Below are positions 7,326 through 15,186 of a stretch of DNA of 64,000 nt, in pieces. Source of the stretch: Paenilisteria rustica (lineage in GTDB: Bacteria > Bacillota > Bacilli > Lactobacillales > Listeriaceae). The DNA lies in NCBI RefSeq assembly GCF_013820765.1, contig NZ_JABJVM010000003.1:186001-250000 (forward strand), given 5' to 3'. How positions within the stretch are numbered: position 1 is the stretch's first letter; each line of letters begins with the position of its first letter. Made by a program: the position numbers and the translations under genes. The notes under the pieces were generated by a model that saw nothing but the letters and a program-made list of their open reading frames with translations, made no database searches and had not been told where the DNA came from.

Positions 7326-7799
7326 ATGAAAAAGAGAAGTTGGGCGATTATTTTATTGGTGTTGTGTTTTAGTGTTGCAGGGGTATTGACGGGGTGTTCC
7401 TCACAAAACGACGTGAAGACTGACGATGGTAAGGGGAACAAGACAACGGTTAAGAAGGATGGCACAGTCAAAACGGAGACATCTGATGGAGCGTCTGGGA
7501 CCGTGAATAAAGATGGTAGTGTTTCCGCTGATGATGGTAACGGAAACAAGGCGACAGTTGATAAAGATGGCAATGTTCAAACATCCGATGGCGCATCGCA
7601 AACCGTGAATAAAGACGGCAGCACGACAACAGACGATGGAAATGGAAACAAGGTAACCGTGAATAAAGATGGCAGCGTCAAAACCGAAGCCACTGACGGG
7701 AGCTCGACAACGGTGAACAAAGATGGCAGTGTTACCACGGATGATGGTAAAGGCACTGTTGTGACTGTTGATAAGGATGGAAAAGTGATAGAGAAGTGA
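7326..7799 (+). CDS. Repeat-rich lipoprotein
   Basis: 157 aa. GGGAGG at 7308-7313 is spaced correctly for the ATG at 7326, not the one at 7314. A lipoprotein signal ends in the lipobox GVLTGC, so the mature N-terminal Cys would be lipidated and membrane-anchored. The whole mature part is about three and a half copies of a ~36-residue unit, DDGNGNKxTVxKDGxVxT followed by a DGxSxTVNKDGS half. These Gly-Asp-Lys turns suggest a beta-solenoid or extended spacer on the outer face of the membrane. Monocistronic: terminator at 7814, new promoter at 7900. Function unknown. Confidence 0.75.
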   Translation: MKKRSWAIILLVLCFSVAGVLTGCSSQNDVKTDDGKGNKTTVKKDGTVKTETSDGASGTVNKDGSVSADDGNGNKATVDKDGNVQTSDGASQTVNKDGSTTTDDGNGNKVTVNKDGSVKTEATDGSSTTVNKDGSVTTDDGKGTVVTVDKDGKVIEK

Positions 7800-7813
7800 T
7801 GTAATTAATGATG

Positions 7814-7849
7814 GAAGAATCGATTCGTTGAGAATGGTTCTTCTTTTTT
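7814..7849 (+). terminator. Terminator of the repeat lipoprotein gene
   Basis: GAAGAA plus ATTC pairs with GAAT plus TTCTTC around the loop, followed by TTTTTT. Confidence 0.75.
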
Positions 7850-7899
7850 GTTATGCAAAAAATTTTGTGACTACTAACAATGTTTTCCCATACTCCCAG

Positions 7900-7937
7900 G
7901 CCCCTAAAATCTTATATACTGTAAAAGTAATCAAAAC
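7900..7937 (+). promoter_or_regulatory. Duplicated surface-cassette promoter, copy 1
   Basis: GCCCCTAAAATCTTATATAC continuing TGTAAAAGTAATCAAAAC is repeated almost exactly at 14235-14274 (GCCCCTCATAATTCTTATAT...). Each copy lies upstream of a WxL-protein gene. TTATATACT is the likely extended -10; no good -35 is visible, so an activator is probable. Conservation of about 38 nt, while flanks differ, points to a functional promoter or operator. Confidence 0.6.
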
Positions 7938-7961
7938 GAGCGATTAATAAAGGAGGAAATC

Positions 7962-10094
7962 ATGATGAAAGCAACTTTTCTAAAAATCGGGTTGGTTGCC
8001 TTGATGACATGTTCCCTGCTACCGAGTTTTGGTGGAGGCGTGAATTCAGAAGCGCATGCTGAGGTGGCGCAAATGGAAATTCATGAACCTGAGACAAAAA
8101 TTGAAGTGATTTCAATGGAGAATTCGAGTTTTGAAAATCCTGTCGTAACGGACCCGTTAGGCTGGCATACGTATGATGCATCTCAAGTTCCGGGCTGGCA
8201 TACTACTGCTAGTGATAATTTAATAGAAATTCAAACAAGTAAATTGACTACGCCTCAAAATGGTAGTCAATATGCCGAGCTAAATGCCTATAAGGTAGGA
8301 GCTTTATATCAAGACATTGAAACAACGCCAGGTGCTAAAATCAGATGGAAAGTATCTCATCGTGGTGTCAGAGGTGTGGATACAGCTTCACTGAAATTCG
8401 GAGCGCCGGGTGATTTGAAGCAAGTCGCAACACTTCAAACGGATAACACAGCTTGGAAAACTTACTCAGGCACTTACACAGTACCAGAAGGTCAAACAAC
8501 AACGCGATTTCAATTTGAATCTATTTCTTCTGCTGGCGGTGTACCGGATGTGGGAAATCTTTTAGACAATATGACTTTTGCTACACAGTCTTTCATCACA
8601 GTAGATGCTACTGCACCAACGTCAATCAAGCAAAATCAAACTGGAACCTACACATTCACTGCGAAAAATGAAGGCGGTATGGCGTCTCAAGATACGACGT
8701 TGACTATCCCGATTCCAGAAGAAGTAGATTATCAACCGGATAGCGTGACTGTCGATGGCGTACCGATAAACGCAACATATGATAGTGGAACTAGGACGTT
8801 AAGTGTTCCATTAGCTAACATAGAAAAAGATGCTTCCAAAGTTGTTAAATTCGATGTGAAAGGCATGACTGTTGCGGATGCGATTTCGACGCAAGCCACT
8901 GTGACGCACCAAGACGAGGACTTCACCGACACGACGTATACGAACTATTCACAAGAAGTGGAAACGAGTGTTTTGCCAAATACGGTGCCAGTTCTGACTG
9001 CCACGGATCAGGTGCTTGCTGCGAACGATGTATTTGATCCGAAACAAGGTGTGACAGCGACGGATGCTGAGGATGGCGATTTGACAGACGCTGTGGTTGT
9101 GACGGCAAATGATGTCGATACAACGAAATCTGGTACGTACCATGTGACTTATTCGGTAACGGATTCGGACGGAAATGAAGTAACGAAGACGATAACCGTG
9201 ACGGTACAAGAGCCGCCTATCATTACGGGAGAGGCAAACACACGACTAAATCCAGATAGTACGTTCGATCCGATGTCTACGATTCAAGCAACGGATGCCG
9301 AAGATGGTGACCTCACCGACCAGGTGGTGATTACGAGCAATGATGTCGATACAAGCAAACCTGGGACGTATCAAGTGGTATATAGCGTGACGGATAGTGA
9401 CGCTAATACGACAGAATTCACACGGAGTGTTGTTGTAACGGAGGTACCTGTCATTACGGGTGCGACAGACGTTACATTGCAATTAGGAGAATCATTTGAC
9501 CCGATGGAAGGCGTTTATGCGGCAGATAAAGAAGACGGCGACCTGACTAGTAAATTACAGGTGGGTGGAACGATCGATGTGAATCAAGCTGGTGTCTATG
9601 GTTTGTCCTATTCAGTTAGTGATTCGGACGGGAATACAGGTTTTACTACTCGAATAGTTACCGTGCACGACAATACCATTTTCGAATTTAATGAAGCGCC
9701 GGAAGATTTAGCTTTTGAAACGACAGAAATTCGGGATGAAGAGGTCAATATTGCTCGTGAAAATCCAGATTGGAACCTCGAAGTGAAAGATACGCGCAAT
9801 AATGGTAACCCGTGGGAAGTAACGGCGATGGTAAACGGTCCTTTTATCGATTTAGATGATCCTGATGGAAAAAAATTGCATAATGCATTGACATATACAG
9901 ACGGCACGACGGAGACGCGTTTGCTAGATAATCAAGCGTTTGTGATTGGTGAAGGTGTGTCGGATGAAGATGAAGTAACTACCATCCAATCCCCAGAAGA
10001 AGAAGGGTTGCATATGAAAGTCAATCCGACTGGTGTGAAAGCTGGCGATCATTATCAAACGAGTATTACATGGTCTCTGAACGATACACCTTAA
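7962..10094 (+). CDS. Large WxL-domain surface protein with three DUF5011 Ig-like repeats
   Basis: 710 aa, start after AAAGGAGGAAATC. A Sec signal ends near SEAHA. Residues about 45-210 form an N-terminal lectin/CBM-like module (GWHTYDASQVPGWHT, ALYQDIETTPG, LKFGAPG) shared with the next gene; a DUF11-like segment follows (residues about 215-335). Three DUF5011 repeats (DAEDGDLTD ... GTYxVxYSVTDSDGN) occupy about 336-570. The last 140 residues are a WxL domain with both motifs, DWNLEV and TSITWSLNDTP, which in other Firmicutes binds peptidoglycan non-covalently. There is no LPXTG. An LPXTG-protein gene follows in the same operon, so the pair probably forms a surface complex. A relic of another WxL gene end follows its stop. 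Confidence 0.85.
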   Translation: MMKATFLKIGLVALMTCSLLPSFGGGVNSEAHAEVAQMEIHEPETKIEVISMENSSFENPVVTDPLGWHTYDASQVPGWHTTASDNLIEIQTSKLTTPQNGSQYAELNAYKVGALYQDIETTPGAKIRWKVSHRGVRGVDTASLKFGAPGDLKQVATLQTDNTAWKTYSGTYTVPEGQTTTRFQFESISSAGGVPDVGNLLDNMTFATQSFITVDATAPTSIKQNQTGTYTFTAKNEGGMASQDTTLTIPIPEEVDYQPDSVTVDGVPINATYDSGTRTLSVPLANIEKDASKVVKFDVKGMTVADAISTQATVTHQDEDFTDTTYTNYSQEVETSVLPNTVPVLTATDQVLAANDVFDPKQGVTATDAEDGDLTDAVVVTANDVDTTKSGTYHVTYSVTDSDGNEVTKTITVTVQEPPIITGEANTRLNPDSTFDPMSTIQATDAEDGDLTDQVVITSNDVDTSKPGTYQVVYSVTDSDANTTEFTRSVVVTEVPVITGATDVTLQLGESFDPMEGVYAADKEDGDLTSKLQVGGTIDVNQAGVYGLSYSVSDSDGNTGFTTRIVTVHDNTIFEFNEAPEDLAFETTEIRDEEVNIARENPDWNLEVKDTRNNGNPWEVTAMVNGPFIDLDDPDGKKLHNALTYTDGTTETRLLDNQAFVIGEGVSDEDEVTTIQSPEEEGLHMKVNPTGVKAGDHYQTSITWSLNDTP

Positions 10095-10096
10095 TT

Positions 10097-10144
10097 GAAA
10101 CAACCCTAACATGGACATTATCAGATACACCAGCTTGATTATAA
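10097..10144 (+). pseudogene. Relic WxL-gene 3' end
   Basis: Starting 3 nt after the stop of the 710-aa gene, 48 nt are identical to 15078-15125, the end of the second cassette's WxL gene, encoding ETTLTWTLSDTPA-stop and the following bases. It is out of frame with the upstream gene. This is a recombination scar: the original WxL gene here was probably replaced by the longer one, leaving its last codons. Confidence 0.75.
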
Positions 10145-10275
10145 CCATGTTTTGATATAGATATTTTAGCAAGTGAGGCGAATATAACGTAAGGCAGCAA
10201 TAATTGTCTCTTTCTGTTTACAAAGTAGGAAACCATGGAAAATTTTTATAAAAAAACAAAGCGAGGTATTTATAT

Positions 10276-12933
10276 ATGGAAAACAAAAAATCAGTGTGGA
10301 ATAAAGGAATTCGTGTAACGTCAGCAGCAGTATTAATTGGAGGCATGGTATTATCTTCGGATGCGATCGCGAACTTAGGTTCTGAAAAAGTACAAGCAGC
10401 GACTGCGACGCCTGCACCAAAAGCTGCTGGAGACGTAATTGCATTAGAGAATGGTGATTTTGAAAACCCTGTTGTGAACAATGCAGCTCATTATAACCAA
10501 TTTAATCAGTCACAAGTTCCCGGATGGTATACGACGGCGGCAGATGGACAAATGGATGTTCTTGCCGATGGATTCAATGACGCTGGAAGGGATCCTGTGA
10601 CAACAACGCCCAGTGGCAGGCAGTGGGTAGAACTTAATGCAAATCTGGTAGGAGCTTTATATCAAGATATACCTACCACTCCGGGTACTAAAGTGCGCTG
10701 GCAAGCTATGCATAAAGGACGGCTAGGAACGGATACAGCAATCGTTGAATTTGGAGCACCTGGATCTACCATGGAACAACAAGCAGAAATGGTGGATGGA
10801 GTTCCGGAATGGGGCTTATATAAAGGAAGCTATATCATTCCAGAAGGCCAAACGACTACTCGCTTTCAATTCCGTTCGGTAAGTTCAGCAGGTGGGAATC
10901 AAGGGGCAGGGAACTATTTAGATAATGTTCAATTTGCTACTCCATCTGTATTAGATGTAAATAGTTCTTTCTCTGCACCCAGCACGAAGATAAAGCAAGC
11001 CGTCAATTACAATGTTCATGTAAGTAACGTAGGTGGGATGCCATCTGCTAATAACACAGTAACGGTTAAAATTCCGAAAGAACTGTCGTATACAGTAGGT
11101 AGCCTTACTTCTGCCAACACGACAGTATCCAATGAACAATACGATGAAGCGACCGGTACGTTGACATTTACAATCGATCGTTTATTGAAAGACAGCGCAG
11201 CAGATATCACGATTCCACTTACTGGTGCAGAAGGCACACCAGCGGCAACGCCAGAAACAAGCATGACATATAATGATGAGAATTTTGAAGAAGATGTGTA
11301 CACAGCAGACGGTACGGATGCTTCGGTAGCGGTCACTTCCAATGACGCTCCTGTGTTGACAGGCGAAGAGACGACACTGCTTAACCCAGGCAATACATTC
11401 GATCCAATGAGTGGCATGAAAGCAACGGATACGGAAGATGGTGATCTGACAAGCCAAATTCAAGTGCTGACGAACAATGTGGATACGACAAAACCAGGTA
11501 CGTATGAAGTCACATACGAGGTAACCGATAGCGACGGGAACAAAGCGACATTTACCCGCGCTGTTGTCATGACAGAAGCTCCGACTTTAACTGGTGAAGC
11601 AACAACAACATTGAATCCAAATAGCGATTTTGACCCGATGGCGACCATGCAAGCGGCAGATGCCGAAGATGGCGATATTACGGACCAAATTAAAGTGGTC
11701 AGCAATCCTGTGGACACAGCTAAACCGGGTAGCTACACAGTAACGTATGAAGTCGTCGATGCTGGTGGCAACAAAGCAACGTTCACGCGTACCATCATTG
11801 TGACAGCAGCACCAGTGATTGCTGGGCAAGACACGATTACCTTACAACCGGGAGCAACGTTTGACCCAATGGTTGGGATGGAAGCGACAGATGAAGAAGA
11901 CGGAGACGTTGCGGCGAACATTACCGTGGTGCAAAATGATGTCGATACTTCGAAATCTGGTAGCTACAAAGTAATTTATGAAGTAACCGACAAAGACGGC
12001 AACAAAACGACTTTCACAAGCACGGTCATCGTGGAAGGCGCGCCAGTATTTAGCGGGGCAGCTGATGTCAAAGTACAACCAGACGCAACATTCGACCCAA
12101 TGCAAGACATCAAAGCGACGGATACAGAAGATGGCGACCTAACGTCCGGCATCAAAGTCACGAAAAATGACGTCAATACAAGTAAGGCAGGAGCGTATGA
12201 AGTCACGTACGAAGTAACAGACAGCAAAGGAAACAAAACGACCTTCACACGTACCGTAACCGTTCCAAATGTCCCTACTTTTAACATAGATGATACGATC
12301 AAAGTCAATCCAGATGGTACGTATGACCCAATGGATGGCATCGAAGTTACCGATGAAGAAGATGGCGATTTGTCCGACCAAGTGCGCATTATCTCGAATA
12401 ATGTCGATGTCAACACGCCAGGACACTATGAAGTCGTTTACGAAGTGACAGATTCAGATGGCAATAAAACACGCTTTACACGTACAGTTGTGATTACAGC
12501 CAAACCAGTTATTAGTGGAGAGAAAGAAATCAGCATCGCACAAGGTAGTATTTTTGATCCGATGGTTGGTATGTCCGCAACAGACAATGAAGACGGCGAA
12601 TTAACGGGCGATATCAAAGTCATTTCCAACCCCGTTCAAGCTGGCGTTCCAGGCGAATATCTAGTGACCTACCAAGTAACAGATACCGACGGAAACACGA
12701 CAACCTTTACACGCAAAGTGATTGTGAAAGGTTCTATCGTCAAAATGACACCACAACCGATCACACCAGCGGCATTAACGGTGTCGGCACCAACACCAAC
12801 GAAAACAACGGCGAAAGTAGAGAAGAAATCGAAAGCGCACTTACCTCGTACAGGTGATACAGCAGAGAAAGGCATTCTGTTAGGCGCATTACTATCAGTT
12901 GCGAGCTTATTATTACTAAGACGCAAAAAATAA
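10276..12933 (+). CDS. LPXTG cell-wall protein with CBM-like head and six DUF5011 repeats (copy 1)
   Basis: 885 aa. The signal peptide has a WNKGIRVTSAAVLIGGM core and cleaves near VQAA. Residues about 50-220 are a CBM/DUF642-like head (GDFENPVVNN, VPGWYTTAADG, ALYQDIPTTPGTKVRW, TTTRFQFRS); about 225-350 a DUF11-like region; about 355-819 six ~77-residue DUF5011 repeats with TDTEDGDLTSQI-type acidic loops. The C-terminus has LPRTGDTAEKG, a hydrophobic helix and RRKK, a complete sortase A signal, so it is covalently attached to peptidoglycan. A strand-forming stalk carrying a distal binding head is the likely architecture. It is 181 nt after the WxL gene with no terminator, so co-transcribed. 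From 11011 the gene aligns without gaps to the paralogue at 15904. Confidence 0.9.
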   Translation: MENKKSVWNKGIRVTSAAVLIGGMVLSSDAIANLGSEKVQAATATPAPKAAGDVIALENGDFENPVVNNAAHYNQFNQSQVPGWYTTAADGQMDVLADGFNDAGRDPVTTTPSGRQWVELNANLVGALYQDIPTTPGTKVRWQAMHKGRLGTDTAIVEFGAPGSTMEQQAEMVDGVPEWGLYKGSYIIPEGQTTTRFQFRSVSSAGGNQGAGNYLDNVQFATPSVLDVNSSFSAPSTKIKQAVNYNVHVSNVGGMPSANNTVTVKIPKELSYTVGSLTSANTTVSNEQYDEATGTLTFTIDRLLKDSAADITIPLTGAEGTPAATPETSMTYNDENFEEDVYTADGTDASVAVTSNDAPVLTGEETTLLNPGNTFDPMSGMKATDTEDGDLTSQIQVLTNNVDTTKPGTYEVTYEVTDSDGNKATFTRAVVMTEAPTLTGEATTTLNPNSDFDPMATMQAADAEDGDITDQIKVVSNPVDTAKPGSYTVTYEVVDAGGNKATFTRTIIVTAAPVIAGQDTITLQPGATFDPMVGMEATDEEDGDVAANITVVQNDVDTSKSGSYKVIYEVTDKDGNKTTFTSTVIVEGAPVFSGAADVKVQPDATFDPMQDIKATDTEDGDLTSGIKVTKNDVNTSKAGAYEVTYEVTDSKGNKTTFTRTVTVPNVPTFNIDDTIKVNPDGTYDPMDGIEVTDEEDGDLSDQVRIISNNVDVNTPGHYEVVYEVTDSDGNKTRFTRTVVITAKPVISGEKEISIAQGSIFDPMVGMSATDNEDGELTGDIKVISNPVQAGVPGEYLVTYQVTDTDGNTTTFTRKVIVKGSIVKMTPQPITPAALTVSAPTPTKTTAKVEKKSKAHLPRTGDTAEKGILLGALLSVASLLLLRRKK

Positions 12934-13056
12934 GGACCAGAGAAGAAAATTGTAATGTAGTTGATTACAATGAGGTCGTACTTTTGCTAGGACTCGTGTA
13001 AAAAATTCTAGTTTTAGGCAAGTTGAATCAGCAACATATTCTAATAGGAACAAATA

Positions 13057-13101
13057 AAACCAGAAGATTTTCATCCCGTTAAGGAGAAAGTCTTCTGGTT
13101 T
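13057..13101. terminator. Bidirectional terminator between convergent genes
   Basis: AAAACCAGAAGA pairs with TCTTCTGGTTTTT around a long loop with A/T tails on both sides. It serves the LPXTG gene on + and the secreted-protein gene on -. A weaker TTGTAAT/ATTACAA hairpin sits at 12950-12970. Confidence 0.8.
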
Positions 13102-13170
13102 TTCCAAGTGTCATTCTTAACAGAGGAAATCCGCGTTTCCTAGCGAGCCCTCGTTAATATTTACATAAAA

Positions 13171-13986
13171 CTATCGAATTGGTTCTTCTGGGACCACAAG
13201 GGGTACTTCATAGTAGTCCTCGCCACCTGGCCCATAGACGGTTGCGATGACGCTAGTTCCAGGCTCGAGTTTCGTCCGAAATTGAACTGTTCCGTTTCCG
13301 GCATCATCTGCATAGTCTTTTACATGGTCACCTCCTTCTGTATCGAAACTAATGAGAGTCACTGGAATAGCATTACTAAATGTGATGGTTGTTTTACCAA
13401 TGGCGCTAGTTCCGAATGTAAACGTAAGTGGTAACTCAGTCGGAATAACTGTGATAGAAGTTTTTGCACCATTTGAACCTAGAAGAGGCAAGTCGATTGG
13501 CGCATCCGCAGCAACCGCCTCGAAGTCATATGAGCCAGCTGGGATGTTGATTGTGCTACTTAAATGATAGGTTGCTTTTTGACCGATGGCGATGTTTAAC
13601 AGATTAAAAGGAATACGTCCGGAAACAATTCCTGTCACTGGATCGACCCTCAGCGTTGTTATAACACCTGTTCTATTTCCAAGTAAAGTCGGCACACTAT
13701 AATCGATTTTCAAAGAGTTGGCTACCGTTGGATCAGATAGTAGCGCTTTGAGATTATCATCCACTTTAAAGCCAACATATTGCGATGTCAAAAGTGAAAT
13801 TTCAAGCCCCGTCTGCCCCGTTAACGTTAAGTCGAGCTGTTGATTTGTGTAATCAGATGTCAACGTACTGTTTTTCAGCAAGCTAACACTCGCCGCTTTC
13901 GAATTAGTACTAAACACCGAAACCCCTACTAATAAAACTAACAAAAAGAGTAATCCTAAGAAGCTTTTTTTCTTCACAATCGTCAT
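13171..13986 (-). CDS. Secreted beta-rich protein of unknown family
   Basis: 271 aa, ATG preceded by GAGGGGGAAATGTA. The signal peptide (KKSFLGLLFLLVLLVGVSVF) cleaves near SKAA. The mature chain is Thr/Ser/Leu-rich with many predicted strands and ends in VVPEEPIR; no LPXTG, WxL or other wall anchor is visible, so it is probably released or held by partners. The segment TLTSDYTNQQLDLTLTGQTG resembles the surface-protein style of the WxL neighbours. It sits on the opposite strand between the two copies of the duplicated cassette. Function unknown. Confidence 0.65.
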   Translation of the reverse strand: MTIVKKKSFLGLLFLLVLLVGVSVFSTNSKAASVSLLKNSTLTSDYTNQQLDLTLTGQTGLEISLLTSQYVGFKVDDNLKALLSDPTVANSLKIDYSVPTLLGNRTGVITTLRVDPVTGIVSGRIPFNLLNIAIGQKATYHLSSTINIPAGSYDFEAVAADAPIDLPLLGSNGAKTSITVIPTELPLTFTFGTSAIGKTTITFSNAIPVTLISFDTEGGDHVKDYADDAGNGTVQFRTKLEPGTSVIATVYGPGGEDYYEVPLVVPEEPIR

Positions 13987-14234
13987 TACATTTCCCCCTC
14001 AATCTAATTGAAATCATGTTACTTGGTTAAAATACCCTAGCTTTTTTGAGATGAAACAGAATTTTGAAATAATAATGAAAGGAAATTATTTGTAATAAAA
14101 GTGTAATATTTTTAACATTTTTTCGAATTGGTGAAGTGTTAACTAGAAGGCATCAACTTATAGGCTGTTTATTTCTTCTTCATACGTACGAATGTGAAAT
14201 TTTAGTGTTAATAACTACAATTTTCAATAGCACA

Positions 14235-14274
14235 GCCCCTCATAATTCTTATATACTGTAAAAGTAATCAAAAC
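14235..14274 (+). promoter_or_regulatory. Duplicated surface-cassette promoter, copy 2
   Basis: Nearly identical to 7900-7937, with two extra bases, and it lies before the second WxL gene. The 14275-14384 leader shows no other gene. The divergent gene at 13986 is about 250 nt away, so this intergenic region also contains that gene's promoter, which I could not pinpoint. Confidence 0.6.
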
Positions 14275-14384
14275 AAATAGAGTACTTCCAACGAAGCCAT
14301 CTATCCCCAAACGCCCATGGAATAGTAAAAGTGTCTCATCCGGTAGCCTCAACAAACCGGTGCACTTCAAAGGAGAGTATTATT

Positions 14385-15119
14385 TTGAAATTAGGTAAAA
14401 AAACGATTCTTGCAGTGGTAACTTTGTCAACAGCATTTACAACAGCTTTCGCGATTCCGAGTAACGCCGCAGAAGTAGGTTCGCTCAATTCTAATAGTAC
14501 GGTTCAATTCGAAGTACAAGATGGTTCGGTGACAAATCCACCGGTCAATCCGTTAGACCCGAATAAACCGGTTGATCCAGGAACAACTGACCCAGGAACA
14601 AGTGGCCCGCTAAGCATTGATTATGTCTCGTCGTTTGATTTTGGCACACAAGTCATTTCCGGTGAAACACAAACGTACAACGCGAAATTAGATAGTATGA
14701 CAGTGGATGGCACAGCGACAGACGTTCCGAATAACGTCCAAGTAACAGATAATCGTGGTAGCAACAGCGGTTGGGAATTGACAGTAGCACAAAATGGCCA
14801 ATTACAAGATGGTACGGCTCGTGCGCTAGAAGGCGCGGAGGTTAAGATTAACAATGCGACGGCTGTAACAAGAAGCGATTCTACAATAACAGCACCGACA
14901 GTAGCAAGTTCGATTACATTAAATCCAGACGGCACATCAGCAATGGTCATGAATGCCGAAGCAGATCAAGGAATGGGTCATTGGGTAGATAACTTTGGCG
15001 CAGATAACACAGAAGCAGCAGATGCCGTGACCTTAACAGTACCAGGTGCGACAGCGAAATATGCCGATTCCGCGTACGAAACAACCCTAACATGGACATT
15101 ATCAGATACACCAGCTTGA
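14385..15119 (+). CDS. WxL-domain surface protein (short)
   Basis: 244 aa from a TTG start with AAAGGAGAG at 14369-14377; the ATG at 14331 has no site. A signal peptide (LGKKTILAVVTLSTAFTTAF) cleaves near SNAAE. A Pro/Asp-rich linker (NPLDPNKPVDPGTTDPGTSG) follows, then a WxL domain with SGWELTVAQNG and the final YETTLTWTLSDTPA. This is the standard small WxL protein of Listeria, Enterococcus and Lactobacillus, which binds the wall non-covalently. It pairs with the LPXTG gene 67 nt downstream. No DUF916 (WxL-interacting) partner is present in the window. Confidence 0.88.
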   Translation: MKLGKKTILAVVTLSTAFTTAFAIPSNAAEVGSLNSNSTVQFEVQDGSVTNPPVNPLDPNKPVDPGTTDPGTSGPLSIDYVSSFDFGTQVISGETQTYNAKLDSMTVDGTATDVPNNVQVTDNRGSNSGWELTVAQNGQLQDGTARALEGAEVKINNATAVTRSDSTITAPTVASSITLNPDGTSAMVMNAEADQGMGHWVDNFGADNTEAADAVTLTVPGATAKYADSAYETTLTWTLSDTPA

Positions 15120-15186
15120 TTATAAACATGTTTTGACATAAATTTTAGAAGAAACAATAAAAAAACAAAGCGAGGTATTTATATAA

